A stretch of DNA of 64,000 nucleotides from Dasypus novemcinctus (Eukaryota; Chordata; Mammalia; Cingulata; Dasypodidae), in NCBI RefSeq assembly GCF_030445035.2, contig NC_080680.1, positions 93,067,157 to 93,131,156 on the forward strand, given 5' to 3'. The position numbers and the translations under genes were made by a program. Below, piece after piece: positions 25,401 to 37,400 of this stretch. The notes under the pieces were generated by a model. It was not told the origin of the DNA. It did no database searches and saw nothing but the letters and a program-made list of their open reading frames with translations. Positions within the stretch are counted from its first letter, which is position 1. Every line of letters starts with the position of its first letter.

Positions 25401-28400
25401 ACTAAGCTGCAGGCCAGTGGCTCACCTCGTACAGCAAGCAGCCCAGGGACCAGATGTCGGACTTGAAGTTGTAGCCGTTCTCGTGGATCCTCTCTGGAGA
25501 CATGTAGTACGGCGTCCCAACTGAAACACAGGACAGGGCGGTGCTGACGCTCCGTGCTGGGGCAGGACACCGGCGGGAGCACGTGGTGACGGGGAGGGCG
25601 GGGACCTGGCCTCAGTCTCACCGGGACCCTGGGCAGCCCCCTCTTCCTCTCCAGGCCTGTCTCCTCCTCTGTCAGAGGCAGGGGTGGGCTCAACTGGAGG
25701 GCCCCATGCTGGCAGGGCATTAGAATCACCTGGGGGGAAGCGGATTTGGCTCAACGGATAGAGCGTCTGCCTGCCACATGGGAGGTTCAGGGTTCAAACC
25801 CCGGGCCTCCTGACCCGTGTGGAGCTGGCCCACATGCAGTGCTGCCACGTGCAAGGAGTGCCCTGCCACGCAGGGTTTCCCCTGCATAGGGGAGCCCCAC
25901 GCACAAGGAGTGCACCCTGTAAGGAGAGCCGCCCAGCGTGAAAGAAAGTGCAGCCTGCTCGCCTGCTCAAGAATGGCACTGCACACACGGAGAGTTGATG
26001 CAGCAAGATGACACAACAAAAAGAGACACAGATTCCTGGTGCTGCTGACAAGAATAAAAGCAGATACAAAAGAACACATAGCAAAGGGGCACAGAGAGCA
26101 GACAACGGGGGGGGGGGGGTGCGGGGAGAGAAATAAATAAAAAATAAATCTGAAAAAAAAAAAAGAATCACCTGGGGAACTTTCAATAAGTGGATTCCCA
26201 GCACCCATCCCAGACCTCAATCTCAGTCTCAGTCTGGGGTGGGCAGCTGGGATCAGTGTTTCCGCCCAACTGTCCAGGGGCGTGAGGAGCAGCAGCTGGG
26301 CTCTGGGAAGCAACTGACAAATGACCTTTAAGGAATCTGGGAAGAGTCCACATCAGGCTCTCAACATGAAAAGAAAACAAGCCCTGTTCATGTTTACCAA
26401 GCATCTCACCTGTGTTAGCTCAATGCCATTCCTAAAAGTCCCATGAGGCAGTTCCTCATATTACAGAGGAGGAAACTGAGGCCCAGGCAGGGTAAGAGCC
26501 TCCCACCAAAGTGGCAAGGCTGGGGTTCACCCACCAACGTGGCAAGGCTGGGGTTCACACCCAGGCCCCCGGCACCAGAAACCGGGCCCTTAGCCACCAC
26601 CCTTGGCTGCTGCCGTTTGGCACACCCAGACTTGGCCTAAGCCAAGAGTTCTGAAATGGGATAGAAAAGGCACTAATCATAGAGGAAAAAATGATAAATT
26701 GGAATTTATTAAAATTAAGAACTCCAGTCCATCAAAAGACACAATTCAGAGAGTAAAAACGCAAGCCACAGACAGGGAGAAAATAGTCTCAGGACATATA
26801 GCCAATGAAGAACTCATACTCAGAATACATTTTTAAAATTTTACAAATCAATAAGTAAAAGACAAACAACCCTCTCCCCAAATTATCAAAAGGCACGTCA
26901 CAGAAGAGAATATCTAAATGGCCAATAAGCACATAAAATGCTAGTTTTCTCATTATTCATCAGGGAAATGCAAATTAAAAGCACAATGAGATGCTGCTAC
27001 CCTACCCACTTGGATGGTTAATGTTTAAAAGGTTGATATTACCAAACTGGGTGATGTGTTGTGCAACTGGAACTCTCCTCCATTGCTGACAGAAGCACAA
27101 AATGGCACAATCCCCTTGGAAAAAGGCTTGGACATATCTACTAAAACCAAACACTGCATGCACTATAACCCAGCAATCCCACTCCTAAGTATATACCCAA
27201 GAGAAATGAATTCTGTCCTCAAAAGACACGGCCAGGGATGTCCAGAGGCTTTATTCGGAACAGCCCCAAACTGAAAATAAATGTCAACTGTCAACTGACA
27301 GTGGAATGGATAAATAAATTGTGGTATATCCATGCACTGGAATACTATATAGCAATGAAAAAGAACCAACGCCAGGCACACGCGACAAAATGGATCAATC
27401 TCACAGAGACCATATTGAGTAAAAGAAGCCAGGTGCAAAAGTGCACATGCTATCTGATTCCATTTATATGAAGTTTTAGAACAGGAAAAACTACTCCATG
27501 GGGTAGGGATGGGGAAAAGGCATGAGGAAGCCTTCTGGGGTCCTGGAAATATTCTGTAGCTTGCTTGGGTGGTGGTTGTGTGGGTGTGTTTATACTGTGT
27601 CATCAAGCTGTATGCTCATGATTTGTGTACTTGTGTATTTGTGTACTGTATCTATGTTATACCTCAGTGAAAATTAGAAAAGGAGATTTCAATGGTGAGA
27701 ATGAGGCTCTGGCATCAAGAGGGAAGAGAGAAGACTGCAGGATTCTCCTTGTGGTCCCTTTGTCCCCTGGAAAGGCCAATGCTTTGGGAAACTGTAGATG
27801 GGCGTGGCTGGCTTTTCAGTCCCTGTGGAGCTGCCTCCAGGTAGAGGGGGCATACTTTTGAAGAGCTGGAGCTATCCTCAGAGAGCGTGAGTTCCCCATC
27901 CCTGGAGGCATGCAAGCTGCAGTAGAGGGACTGATCTGGAAGGTCTGGGGTGGGAACCAGGAATCTCCCTCCTGAGATTCTGATCTCAGTCCATCGGGAG
28001 GACAATTGCTCTGGAGGCTTTAGGACCAGAATTTGAAGGCTACTATTTGGAGGACATTTCCACTGGGCTTGGGACCCGATGGAATATGATGACGTGGTGG
28101 GGGTGGCTGCTGCTGTTCTAACTAGCAGAGCCTGTGTGGGAAGCTGGAGCCCAGTGTGGCTGAGCCTTAGCTAGGGACTGTGACGCTAGGAAGAGGGGAT
28201 GGCCAGCAGCACAGAGACACGTGGGTCCCTGGGAGGAGAACTGGCCACTTTGTGAGCTGGATTTGGAAAGCAACAGGTGCCCTAAACCAGGTGGCCCAGA
28301 TTTCAGGATTTCATGGGCTAGGACAACTATAAAAGATGTTTAGGGGCAAACACAGGGTGGGTAATTTAATTTTACCAAGTAAGGGTATTTTAGAAAACAC

Positions 28401-31400
28401 AAAAACTCAATTAACATTTGATACCAGGAAGCGGATGTGGCTCAAGCATTTGAGCTCCTGCCTACCACATGGGAGGTCCTAGCTTTGGTTCCCAGTGCTT
28501 TCTGAAGAAGATGAGCAAGACAGTGAGCTGACATGACAGGCTGGCACAGCAAGCTGACGCAACAAGAGGCACAAGGAGGAAAACAATAAGAGTTCAACAA
28601 AGCAGGGAGCAGAGGTGGCTCAAGTGATTAGGCAATCCCACATGGGAGGTCTTGGGTTCAGTTCCTGGTACTTCCTAAAAAAGGAAGACGAGCACACAAT
28701 GAACAGACACAGTGAGTGCAAAACGACAACAGGGTGGAGAGAAATCTAAAACAAAATAGTATCACTATTATTTTAGAAAGAAAGGGTGGTTCAACACTGG
28801 AAAAAGTAGAAAAACTACTATGTCATATTCAAGGACAATCCTTTAAATTGAAAAAGTTTAGCCTCCTGAAAACTTTGCTTCTTATTTTTCTCATTTTATT
28901 GGAGAAGGATGAAAATCTCTCAGAGGAGAGGCTGTGCGCCGCTCTGGAAACCACTGCTCTGCGCTGCGAGCTCCCTGGGGGCAGGGCCCAGGCAGACCTT
29001 GTTCACCAAGGTGTCCCAGTGCCCTGCACAGGAGCAGCTCACAGTGGGCGCCTTTTAAGTGTCTACTCACTGCGTCATGGAATATGTCAACACGCTATCG
29101 TGTAGTGTGCTTCAGTGTTAACACTTTTTCTTGCAGCTGAATGCACTTTTTAAGCAATGGCTGCCCAAGAAGGACAATCTTTATTAGCGCTAGCATCTAA
29201 AACCCAATTATTGGCTTTATCAAGACACCAAGCACCCTTTGGATGGCAATAACCCCTAAACAAGGACAGCAGCCATCACTTAAATACATGTTTTTTAAAA
29301 TGCATCATCCTATATGCATACTTTAGGGCTGGAATCGGGGCTAATTGCTATTCGGTAGGAAGAAGAGTCAATTTATGAATCTGTGTGAGATTTCATTGGC
29401 AAAGCAAGCTGTGACTTCGAGAAGCAACCCTTTGTATATTTTGGTCATAAGGGAGCAAAACTAAAATGAATGGCCAAGTGTGAAATGGATGACTTGTCAC
29501 ATCCAAACCACAGGATGAAATCCAAACAGTTCACAGTTAACAGTGGGAATCTCAGGACAAACTGTAAGTGGATTCTAGCACCCTGGGCCCTGGGGACGTG
29601 CCTGTGAGGCGGAACTCGCTTCCCCATTGCTGGAGCACACACGGAGAAGGCGGGGAAGAGGGGGAGGTCAGAGGCCTTGCCCCAGCGAGGACAAAACCAC
29701 GGCCAGGCCCCTCCAGCTGGGGTGCGGGACCTGGCTCTGCCTCGCCCCTCCTTAGCTGCATTCTCTACTCACTGTAGACCTGCCCGGGGGAGACGTGGCT
29801 GGCAGGGTGCTGGGGCTCTAGCTTGGGGCTGCTTGGCCAGGCCCTTCTGGAAACGGAGGCTCTGAGAGCCTGACTTCCAGCCCGAGTCCTCCCCCAGCCC
29901 CGGCCCCCTCCTGCCTTCACCTGGCCTCTGTCCTTGGCCCTTGCTGTCCCCTTGGCCACCTGGTAGACTCCAGCTTAAACCTCCTCTGGTGAGGGAGGGC
30001 TAGCTGCTCAGGAAGGCCTGGACATGGGTTCACCCTCTGTTCTGTCGCCCCTTCTCCCTCTGCGGGGCTAAGGGGCAGACACGGTGCTCCAGAGCCCTGC
30101 CTCGCCTTCTCAGGGAGAAAACCTTGGGGTACCACGGAGAAAACAGGGTGTGCCCACTCCTTACCCTCCACTCTCCATCCCCACCCTCTGCTTCTTCACT
30201 GTTCTTTCTTCCCCCCATCATTCCACTGATGTAAGAACAAAAGACAAAAGCTCAAATATAATTTGGAACTTTCTTCTAAGATGCCAGACTGCAGACACCA
30301 CCCATCTACTGTTCATTCACTCATCATCCATCCACCATCCATCCATCCATATTCACCCAGTGTTAATATCCATCCATACATCTGTCCATCCATCCATCCA
30401 TACATCTGTCCATCCATCCATCCATATTCACCCAGTGTTAATATCCATCCATCCATCTGTCCATCCATCCATCCATCCATCCGTCCATCATCCATCCATC
30501 CATATTCACCCAGTGTTAATATCCATCCATTCATCTGTCCATCCATCCGTCCATTTGTCTTGTCCATCCATCTCCATCCAATGTTAACCGAGCCCTGATG
30601 CTGTCCTCGACCCTGCCAGAAGTGGGCCCACCAGAAGGTAGTGAGTTGCCTGCCCTAGGTGTCCAGGAGGAGACCTCAAGTTCAAGGGAAGACTGAACTG
30701 ATCACTGGCTGCAGCAGAACCACCTGGAGGAGCTTGTAAGCATCCTGACCCCACCCAGCGCCAGGCTGTGGACTCAGAGTCTCCACAGGTGGAGCTTGGA
30801 CACCTGCAGCTCACAAGCCCTGGGAGATTCTGATGTACATGGAAGTCTGAGGGTGGCCTCTGCAAAGCCTCACCCACCTGTTCATCCTTTTGGATGTTCA
30901 ATTAACATCTGTGGAACAAATGAATAAATACATTGTTGAAACGGTAACTGAGCTGCCCTGGGCGAGGCACTGTGGGCTTGGTGTCCCCAGCCCTGGCAGA
31001 TTCTCTAGGCCCCTGACCTGGTGGAGGGGCTGCTCCCCCTCGGCCTCTGCCTCTTCATCTGGGGACCTCTGCCCCACCCAGGGGTCCTCAGCATGTGGCA
31101 GGGCTACGAAGCTACAAGAGGTGACACAGCACCTGTTTCTGTTATGTCAGCTTTACCTAAGAATAAGTCATGTAAAACCTTAATTTCATACCAACAACAA
31201 ATACTCCAACAGTATGGCACATAATGCACAACGTGCATGCGCTTTAAAGATAAAATGGGAGACTTCAAAGAGTCCTTGCAGTGGTCCACTGGAGGACGTG
31301 TCCCCAGACCTGGGGGAGCGATGATTCGGGAGAGCAGCAGAAGTGGCCCAAGGAGGTGCCTCCCCCGACAGGGGTCCCTAAAGCCATGCCCAGGCCTGGC

Positions 31401-34400
31401 CCCCTGCCCTGCCCCAGGGCCACCTCTGTGGGCACGGCCACCGGCCAAGCAGCCGCCCAGTCTGGGCACTACCCCAACCCGTCTCCCTGCGCAATAACTC
31501 TTCCGGCAAGTCTCTCCACTGCAGCTCCCACGGCTCCTCTTCTCAGCGGGGGACGAAGCTCTGCGCAGGAAAGAGGAGCCTGACAAACCCTGACCTTCCA
31601 CGCAACTTTCCCAAGAGCTCCCGGATTTTCAAACCCGGCAGATATCAGAGGAGAACGCGGGACCTCAAACGGGCGAGCTGATTAAAGGGGCCCCGCTTCC
31701 CCGAGATGCACTGCTCCCGTCAAAACAAACTTCGCCGTGTTTTGAAATGCTCTCGGTGTTTGAAACATGTTCATTAGATATGAAAAAGGCAAAGATTTCA
31801 CACGGAGGAGCCGCGGGCGTGGGCCCACGTGCGTGAGCACCCACTCTTCCCCAAGTGGCGCTTATGAAAATGTCTTGAGAAGAGCCTCACACGCGTCCGG
31901 CAGGCGGCAGGTCTGCACGCCGGGGGAGAGGCTTCCACGGACAGGCCGGGGCTGAGGAACGGCGTGGATTTGGAGCTGGCCCTGCTGGGTTTCAACCTGC
32001 TTCAGCCACTCACTGCCTGAGAATTTACATTCTCTCCCTTGGTTTCCCCATCAAATTCACTGGCTGAGAATTTACACTCTCTCTAGAAATGGGGCTGATA
32101 AAATCCACCTTACGGGGCTGTGTGGGTTGAAAGGGCTCTGGGAAGGCACTGCCCAGGTCAAAGTGAGATGCTGGACGCAAGAAAGGAAGGGCCGGGGGCT
32201 GTGCGGCTAGAGTAGCGGAAGAACAAAGGAGCAAAGGGCAGATTCCAGGTCACCTGTGACCCTGTCCTAGAAGCTCCCTCCCCCACCAGCTCTGGGTCTG
32301 AGCTGGCGGCTCCTCTCCATGCCCTCCCACCCCTCCATCCCCCCACCGCGCTCCCTTAGACACCGGCTCAGCCCCTCACCCATCCCCCACTCCAGCCCAC
32401 CCTCCACCCTAAGACAGAGGCCTCGCCCCGTGCCCCACGCCTGCCTGGCTCCCCAGGGCTGGAGGAGAAAGGCCGGGTCCTCAGCCTGGCATTCCAGGTC
32501 TTTCCGTGGTGCTCAGTCATCCCCACTGCCCCCCAGCCCCCCTCCCCTGACATCGGATCCTTGGACACAGAGACAGCGCTCGCCTTTCACCGCGTAGTAT
32601 CAAGCCCTCCTCAGATTAATCACCGGCTGACCCCAAGCCCAGCTAGGCACAGGGGGCAGGAGAAGCAGCAATTCTGAAAAGAACATACTTCTCTCGGGGC
32701 TGACTTAGGTTGAGGCTGCTTGCACCGTGCAAATGCCTGCCCGTTTCTGCTGCTTGCACCGCGGGTCTCCAGCCCGGGTGAGACTCGGGTAGGGCAAAGC
32801 CACATTCGCCCAGCACCCTGTGTGCTCCGGGCATCTGAGGCTCACCGTCCCCGGTCCAGGGAGGCTCGGCTGGGAGTCCACTGCCACGCGGCTCTGGCGT
32901 CAGCCTGCGGCACCGCTGCTTCCTCCTCTGCCACCTGGGGTGCAGAGTTCCACCCCCGGGGTGGCTGGAAGCTCTAAAGGAGAGAACACCTGGGAAGTGG
33001 GTTTTAGGAGGCTGGGAACTCTAACTGCGTTTTCCTCCCAGGTGGTAAATTCCACGGGCCAGGGTCCATATCTCTCTTCCCAGTGAGTGACCCCGGGCCT
33101 GGCACGAATGCTTGCTGGGTGAATGAACGAACAAATGAATGAACTGTAGTTTGTACCCTAGGCGCCAATTCCTCACTTGCTGTCCCCGGAGACCCTCCCC
33201 TTCCCCTCTCTGCATCAGCTCATCTCTTCTTAAAGGTCTGTATCCCTGAAAATGCCAGGAATGTGGCAGACAAGCCAGTGGCACTCCCCACCGCGTGTGA
33301 CCTTTGCCACCACGTGTGGCCTCCGTCACCCCCCCTCTCCCCCCCAGTGCTCAGAGTTCTGAGCTGAAGCTTTAGGCTCGAGGTCTGTCTGCTGAGGCAG
33401 GCAGAGTTCCCAAGGTCTGTCCCTAGGGCGTCCTGCGCTGCTGCAGTGGGGCAGGGGCAGAGCTCCAGCCTCCCTCCAGCACCCCACGGTCCAGCGCCGC
33501 CTCTCCTGCCGGTGAGACCGGACGGGCCTCTCCTGGTGCGGTCGGGCGCTCGCCCACCCTTGCGGGGAGCCCTGTCGCCACCCCCTTCTCTGGGCCCCCC
33601 GACCCGTGCCCACTTGCCGCCACACTGCAGGCTGGTGCCCCAGAGAAGAGCGCTGAGGCCTGCCTGCTGGGTGAGCTCAGGTGTGTGGCTGCACCTCCGT
33701 GGCCCTCAGTTTCCTCACCCGTAAAATGGGGACAATAAGCCTTGTAATGGTTTAAAAAAAAAGGCAAAATGTTTTTCAAACCTTTCTTGAGCCTTGTTAC
33801 CTCTGGAGGCAGGGACCCCGTACTCTCCAGGTCCCCCACACCCAGCGGGGGCTGCCCTCACGGGGACATGTGCCCGCAGCCCCGAGAGGCAGCCCCGAGC
33901 CCTGCACAGGCCCCCGGCGAGCCAACGTCCCTTCCCACCCCCAACGCCAGCCCAGGCCGCCCTGTCACCGCCACCACGCGAGCAGGGCGTGCTCTCCCAG
34001 CCCCACAATTTGTCTTGCAGCTGCTGCCGTTGCTTGGAGCGAGACACTTGCTTGTAGCTTGTGAGCTGTGTATAGGCAAATCTTTCATTTTTCTTTCATT
34101 ACACCGGCGTGTACTGTCACTTAATTTTTATGTATGCAATCCTTCCTGACAAATATGATCTGCTGCCTGGTAATTCGTCTGACGCTCATTCTGTTCCGCG
34201 CTCTAATTACAGCTCCTCTTCCTGACACCGAGGCAGCGGCTCTGCCACCGCTGGGTACCGCACCTGTCAGCCCGACCATGCCACTCACACCCTTTCATGC
34301 CAGCTCCCCGGGAGCAAATTCAGAGGCGGGAGGGCGAGGACGGAGGAGATGGGACTCACGTGAGGCCAGCTCCTGGGTCAGCAGCTCCAGGAGCCGAGGG

Positions 34401-37400
34401 GGCTGCGGGGGGCATCCCCACGTAGTAGGTGCGCGAGGGGCGCGGCACATGCAGAACTCACACCCACGCGCCCGGGGGTGGGGTGTGAAGGTGCCCAGCT
34501 CCGCATTCTCCCTGAGTCACGAAGCAATGGCTACTAGTTCCATCTTCTGCCCAATTAAACGTGGGTGCCAGCCTTAGCTGTTGGCAGAGCGAGGCTAGGA
34601 AAAAGGGGTCTTTCCGTGTCTGGGAGACTTCGGGCTTTGGTTCTGCACTGTCCACATCGCCGAGCCTCGGGTCGGTGCTGGGGTGGGCCCTTGGTTCCGG
34701 GCCCCCCAGCTCAGGGGCGGCTGCTGGACGCTGGGTGCACGGCCCAGCCCGCAGGGAGGGCAGGTCCCACGAGGGCCGCTTCCCGCCCGTCTCGCAGCCC
34801 GCTGGGTGGCTCCGAGGCCGCGGGAGGGGGCCAGCCCAGGCGGCGGCCGTTCCCCCAGCTCCAATTCCTTCTCATTAATATAATAAGTGCACCAGTCGGA
34901 GCTGATAACATCACGCTGTCGGGCGAGGCCGTGTCTGTGCGGCTCCCGATGCCGTGAGCTTAACCGGCTCTGACTTCCCGTCTTCTCCGGAGCGGGGCAG
35001 AGAAGGGCTGGAGCCTGACTGAGGGCACGGGAGGGAGCGGTTTTAACTCTTCTCTTGAGTTTTCTGGCCCGTTCAAAGCTTTTAAACCAGAGAGGTAAGC
35101 ACATTCCCAAACTGGTTCAAACGCTTCTGTTCCCTACCTTTTTTATCTTTAAAATTTTTTTAAAATTTTACCTTGAAATACTTTCAAAGTTACAGGACAG
35201 ATATAAAAACAATAAAAACCCCATAGAGAACGCTGACATACCCCTAGCCCCTCAGATGCACCAATGTGACATTTTGCCACTTTGCCATATTATCAGTCCA
35301 TCTGTCCATCTACCTGCTTATTCGTACATTTTCTGAACCCTTGGGTGTAGGCTGCACACATCACGATCCTTGAAGATTTAGTACTTTCATGTACATTTCC
35401 TAAAGGACAAGGAAATTCACTTATGTAACTACCTTAAGTGCAGTTACCAAGTTCAAGAAATTTAATACTGATATAAAGCTTCTAGCTATATTCCAATTTT
35501 TGCATATGTCCCAATAATGGCCCTTTGTGTCTGTTTCCTTGCAAGATTCCATCCCGGATCATGTACTGCATTGACTCGTCACTGTGTCTAGTTGCTCTTC
35601 AACCACCCACACCCACACCCCCCTTTTTAGGAGGCACCAGGGGCTGAACCCAGGACCTCATACATGGGAAGCAGGCGCTCAGCCACCGAGCTACACCCAC
35701 TTGACCCTTCACACTCTTTTAACAGAAGCAGTGTCTGAGGGGGCTGGGAAAGACAAAGTTTCCTTCCAGCAACCGGAGAGTCAGTGGCTAGGGTACCTGG
35801 AGGAAAATTCTGGAAAAAGCACAGGCTCTGGCATAGAGTCTGGGTTCAAGCCTTGGCTTTGCCACTGAGTGACTCCAGAAAAAAAAATCACTCACCCTCC
35901 CTGAATTTCAGATTCCTCATTTGTAAAAAATCAGGCCCCTACCACCCCTCACAGCTGCCGTGATGCCTGGATGAAGTATCAAAAACTCACAGACCGGGAA
36001 GTGGGCGTGGCTCAACTGATCGAGCGTCCGCCTACCACATGGAAGGTCCAGGGTTCAAGCCCATGGCCTTCCGGCCCATGGGATGAGCTGGCCCACGCGC
36101 AGTGCTCGTGTGCGCAAGGAGTGCTGTGCCATGCGGGGGTGTCCCCCTGCGTGGGGGAGCCCCACGCACAAGGAGTGCGCCCCACAAGGAGAGCCACCCC
36201 GTGTGAAAAAAAAAAAGCGCAGCCCATCCAGGAGTGGCGCCGCACACACGGAGACCTGATGCAGCAAGATGACGCAACAAAAAAGAGACGCAGTTTCCCG
36301 GTGCCGCTGAGGGTGCAAGCAGACCCAGAAGAACGCACAGCGAGTGGACACAAGAGAGCAGACAACGGGGCGAGGGGGCGGGGAGGGGAGAGAAATAAAG
36401 AAAATAAATCTTTAAAACAAAAACCAAAAAACTCATAGACATCACAACTCTGCTGAGATGCAGGGCTCAGCTGGCACATGAATACGTCTCTGGGACGTAT
36501 TACGTATTGACTAAGCGTTGCCGACACCTCCACACACACACGCCTGCAGGCAGCTCGTGTGGGCGCTCTCTCAGGTAGGGCCTTTGTCCTAACCGTGTGC
36601 TAATTGTCACCCTAACCCTAGCCTCAGTCTCTGAGTCATTGGGACAGGCATGAATAGTGCGTTTCCATAGGAACCAGCACCAGAAGATGCTGTGTGTGCA
36701 GCCGCATGCCATGGGCCCTGTAGGTGCCGGAAGGCAGGAGACACTGACTTGAGCCCCTTTCGAGGGGGCAGGACCCGGCTCCCTCCTGGTGACACGGGGA
36801 CATCTGCCAGGATCTGGGGCAGCACTCCAGGAAGTGAGCCAGAGGAGCGCCTCCCTCTGCTAACGGCACCTCAAAGAGCCTGGGAATTGGGCCCTGCCCG
36901 CCTCACGGGCCTCTGGGGAACGTTCCCGCACAGCAGTGGTGGGCGCCGGGAGGCCTCGGTGACACCCAGGAGCCCTGTGTTTGGTGCTTCACGTAATGTG
37001 AAACACACACCCGGCCACCCTGCGCCGTGACTCCGGGAGGCGTCCAGCCGCCGAGCTCGGCACCCAGCCCCGCCTGCGTTCACAGCCGCCTCCCGCGGCT
37101 CCCTCCCGGGGACGCTGCTCTCCAGCCGGACCAAGCCCCCAGCTCAGCCTCGGTACCTTCGCACATTCCCTTCCGGGAATGCTGCTCCCACCCCCTCTGC
37201 CCCACCTGCTCCTCTCCACCCTTCACGGTCCAGCCAAGTCGCCTCCTCCAGGTAAGCCGCGGCCCACACAGCTTCGAAACCTCCTGTCTGAACGTCAGAA
37301 ACGCAAACGGCCCGAACGCCCACCACCCGAAGTGGGGCGCCGCCAATCAGGAAGACAGGATTACTGCCACGTGCAGCCACAGAGGCACACCTCCCCCTCC

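Larger units (their letters stand above)
16584..25425 (-). other. NEK6: NEK6 intron between exons 8 and 9
   Basis: This is an 8.8-kb intron with MIRs, an L1-like 3' end, an MLT1-like LTR, two DAS loci and a doubtful DAS fragment, all listed separately. Single-copy blocks with TAAT motifs and inverted repeats lie at 17950-18066, 19180-19310 and 20380-20560. A further GC-mixed stretch at 22220-22340 has no recognisable repeat. The plus-strand open frames in the GC-rich parts (such as 18476-19111 and 21690-22283) run through repeats and are not genes. Confidence 0.88.

Noticed and set aside
25736-25810. tRNA gene-like sequence with box A and box B
   Set aside because: It is the head of a DAS SINE with target-site duplication, and the same head recurs at several places. 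No separate tRNA gene is supported.
25726-26313. 195-codon minus-strand frame
   Set aside because: Antisense of a full-length DAS SINE and the MER5A-like relic it sits in.
26503-26558. CRISPR-like direct repeats
   Set aside because: Only two adjacent copies without spacers, inside a mammalian SINE; no array or cas gene is possible in this context.
30263-30598. His/Pro/Ser-rich repeat protein frames
   Set aside because: Translation of a CATC minisatellite; open on both strands because of the repeat, not selection.
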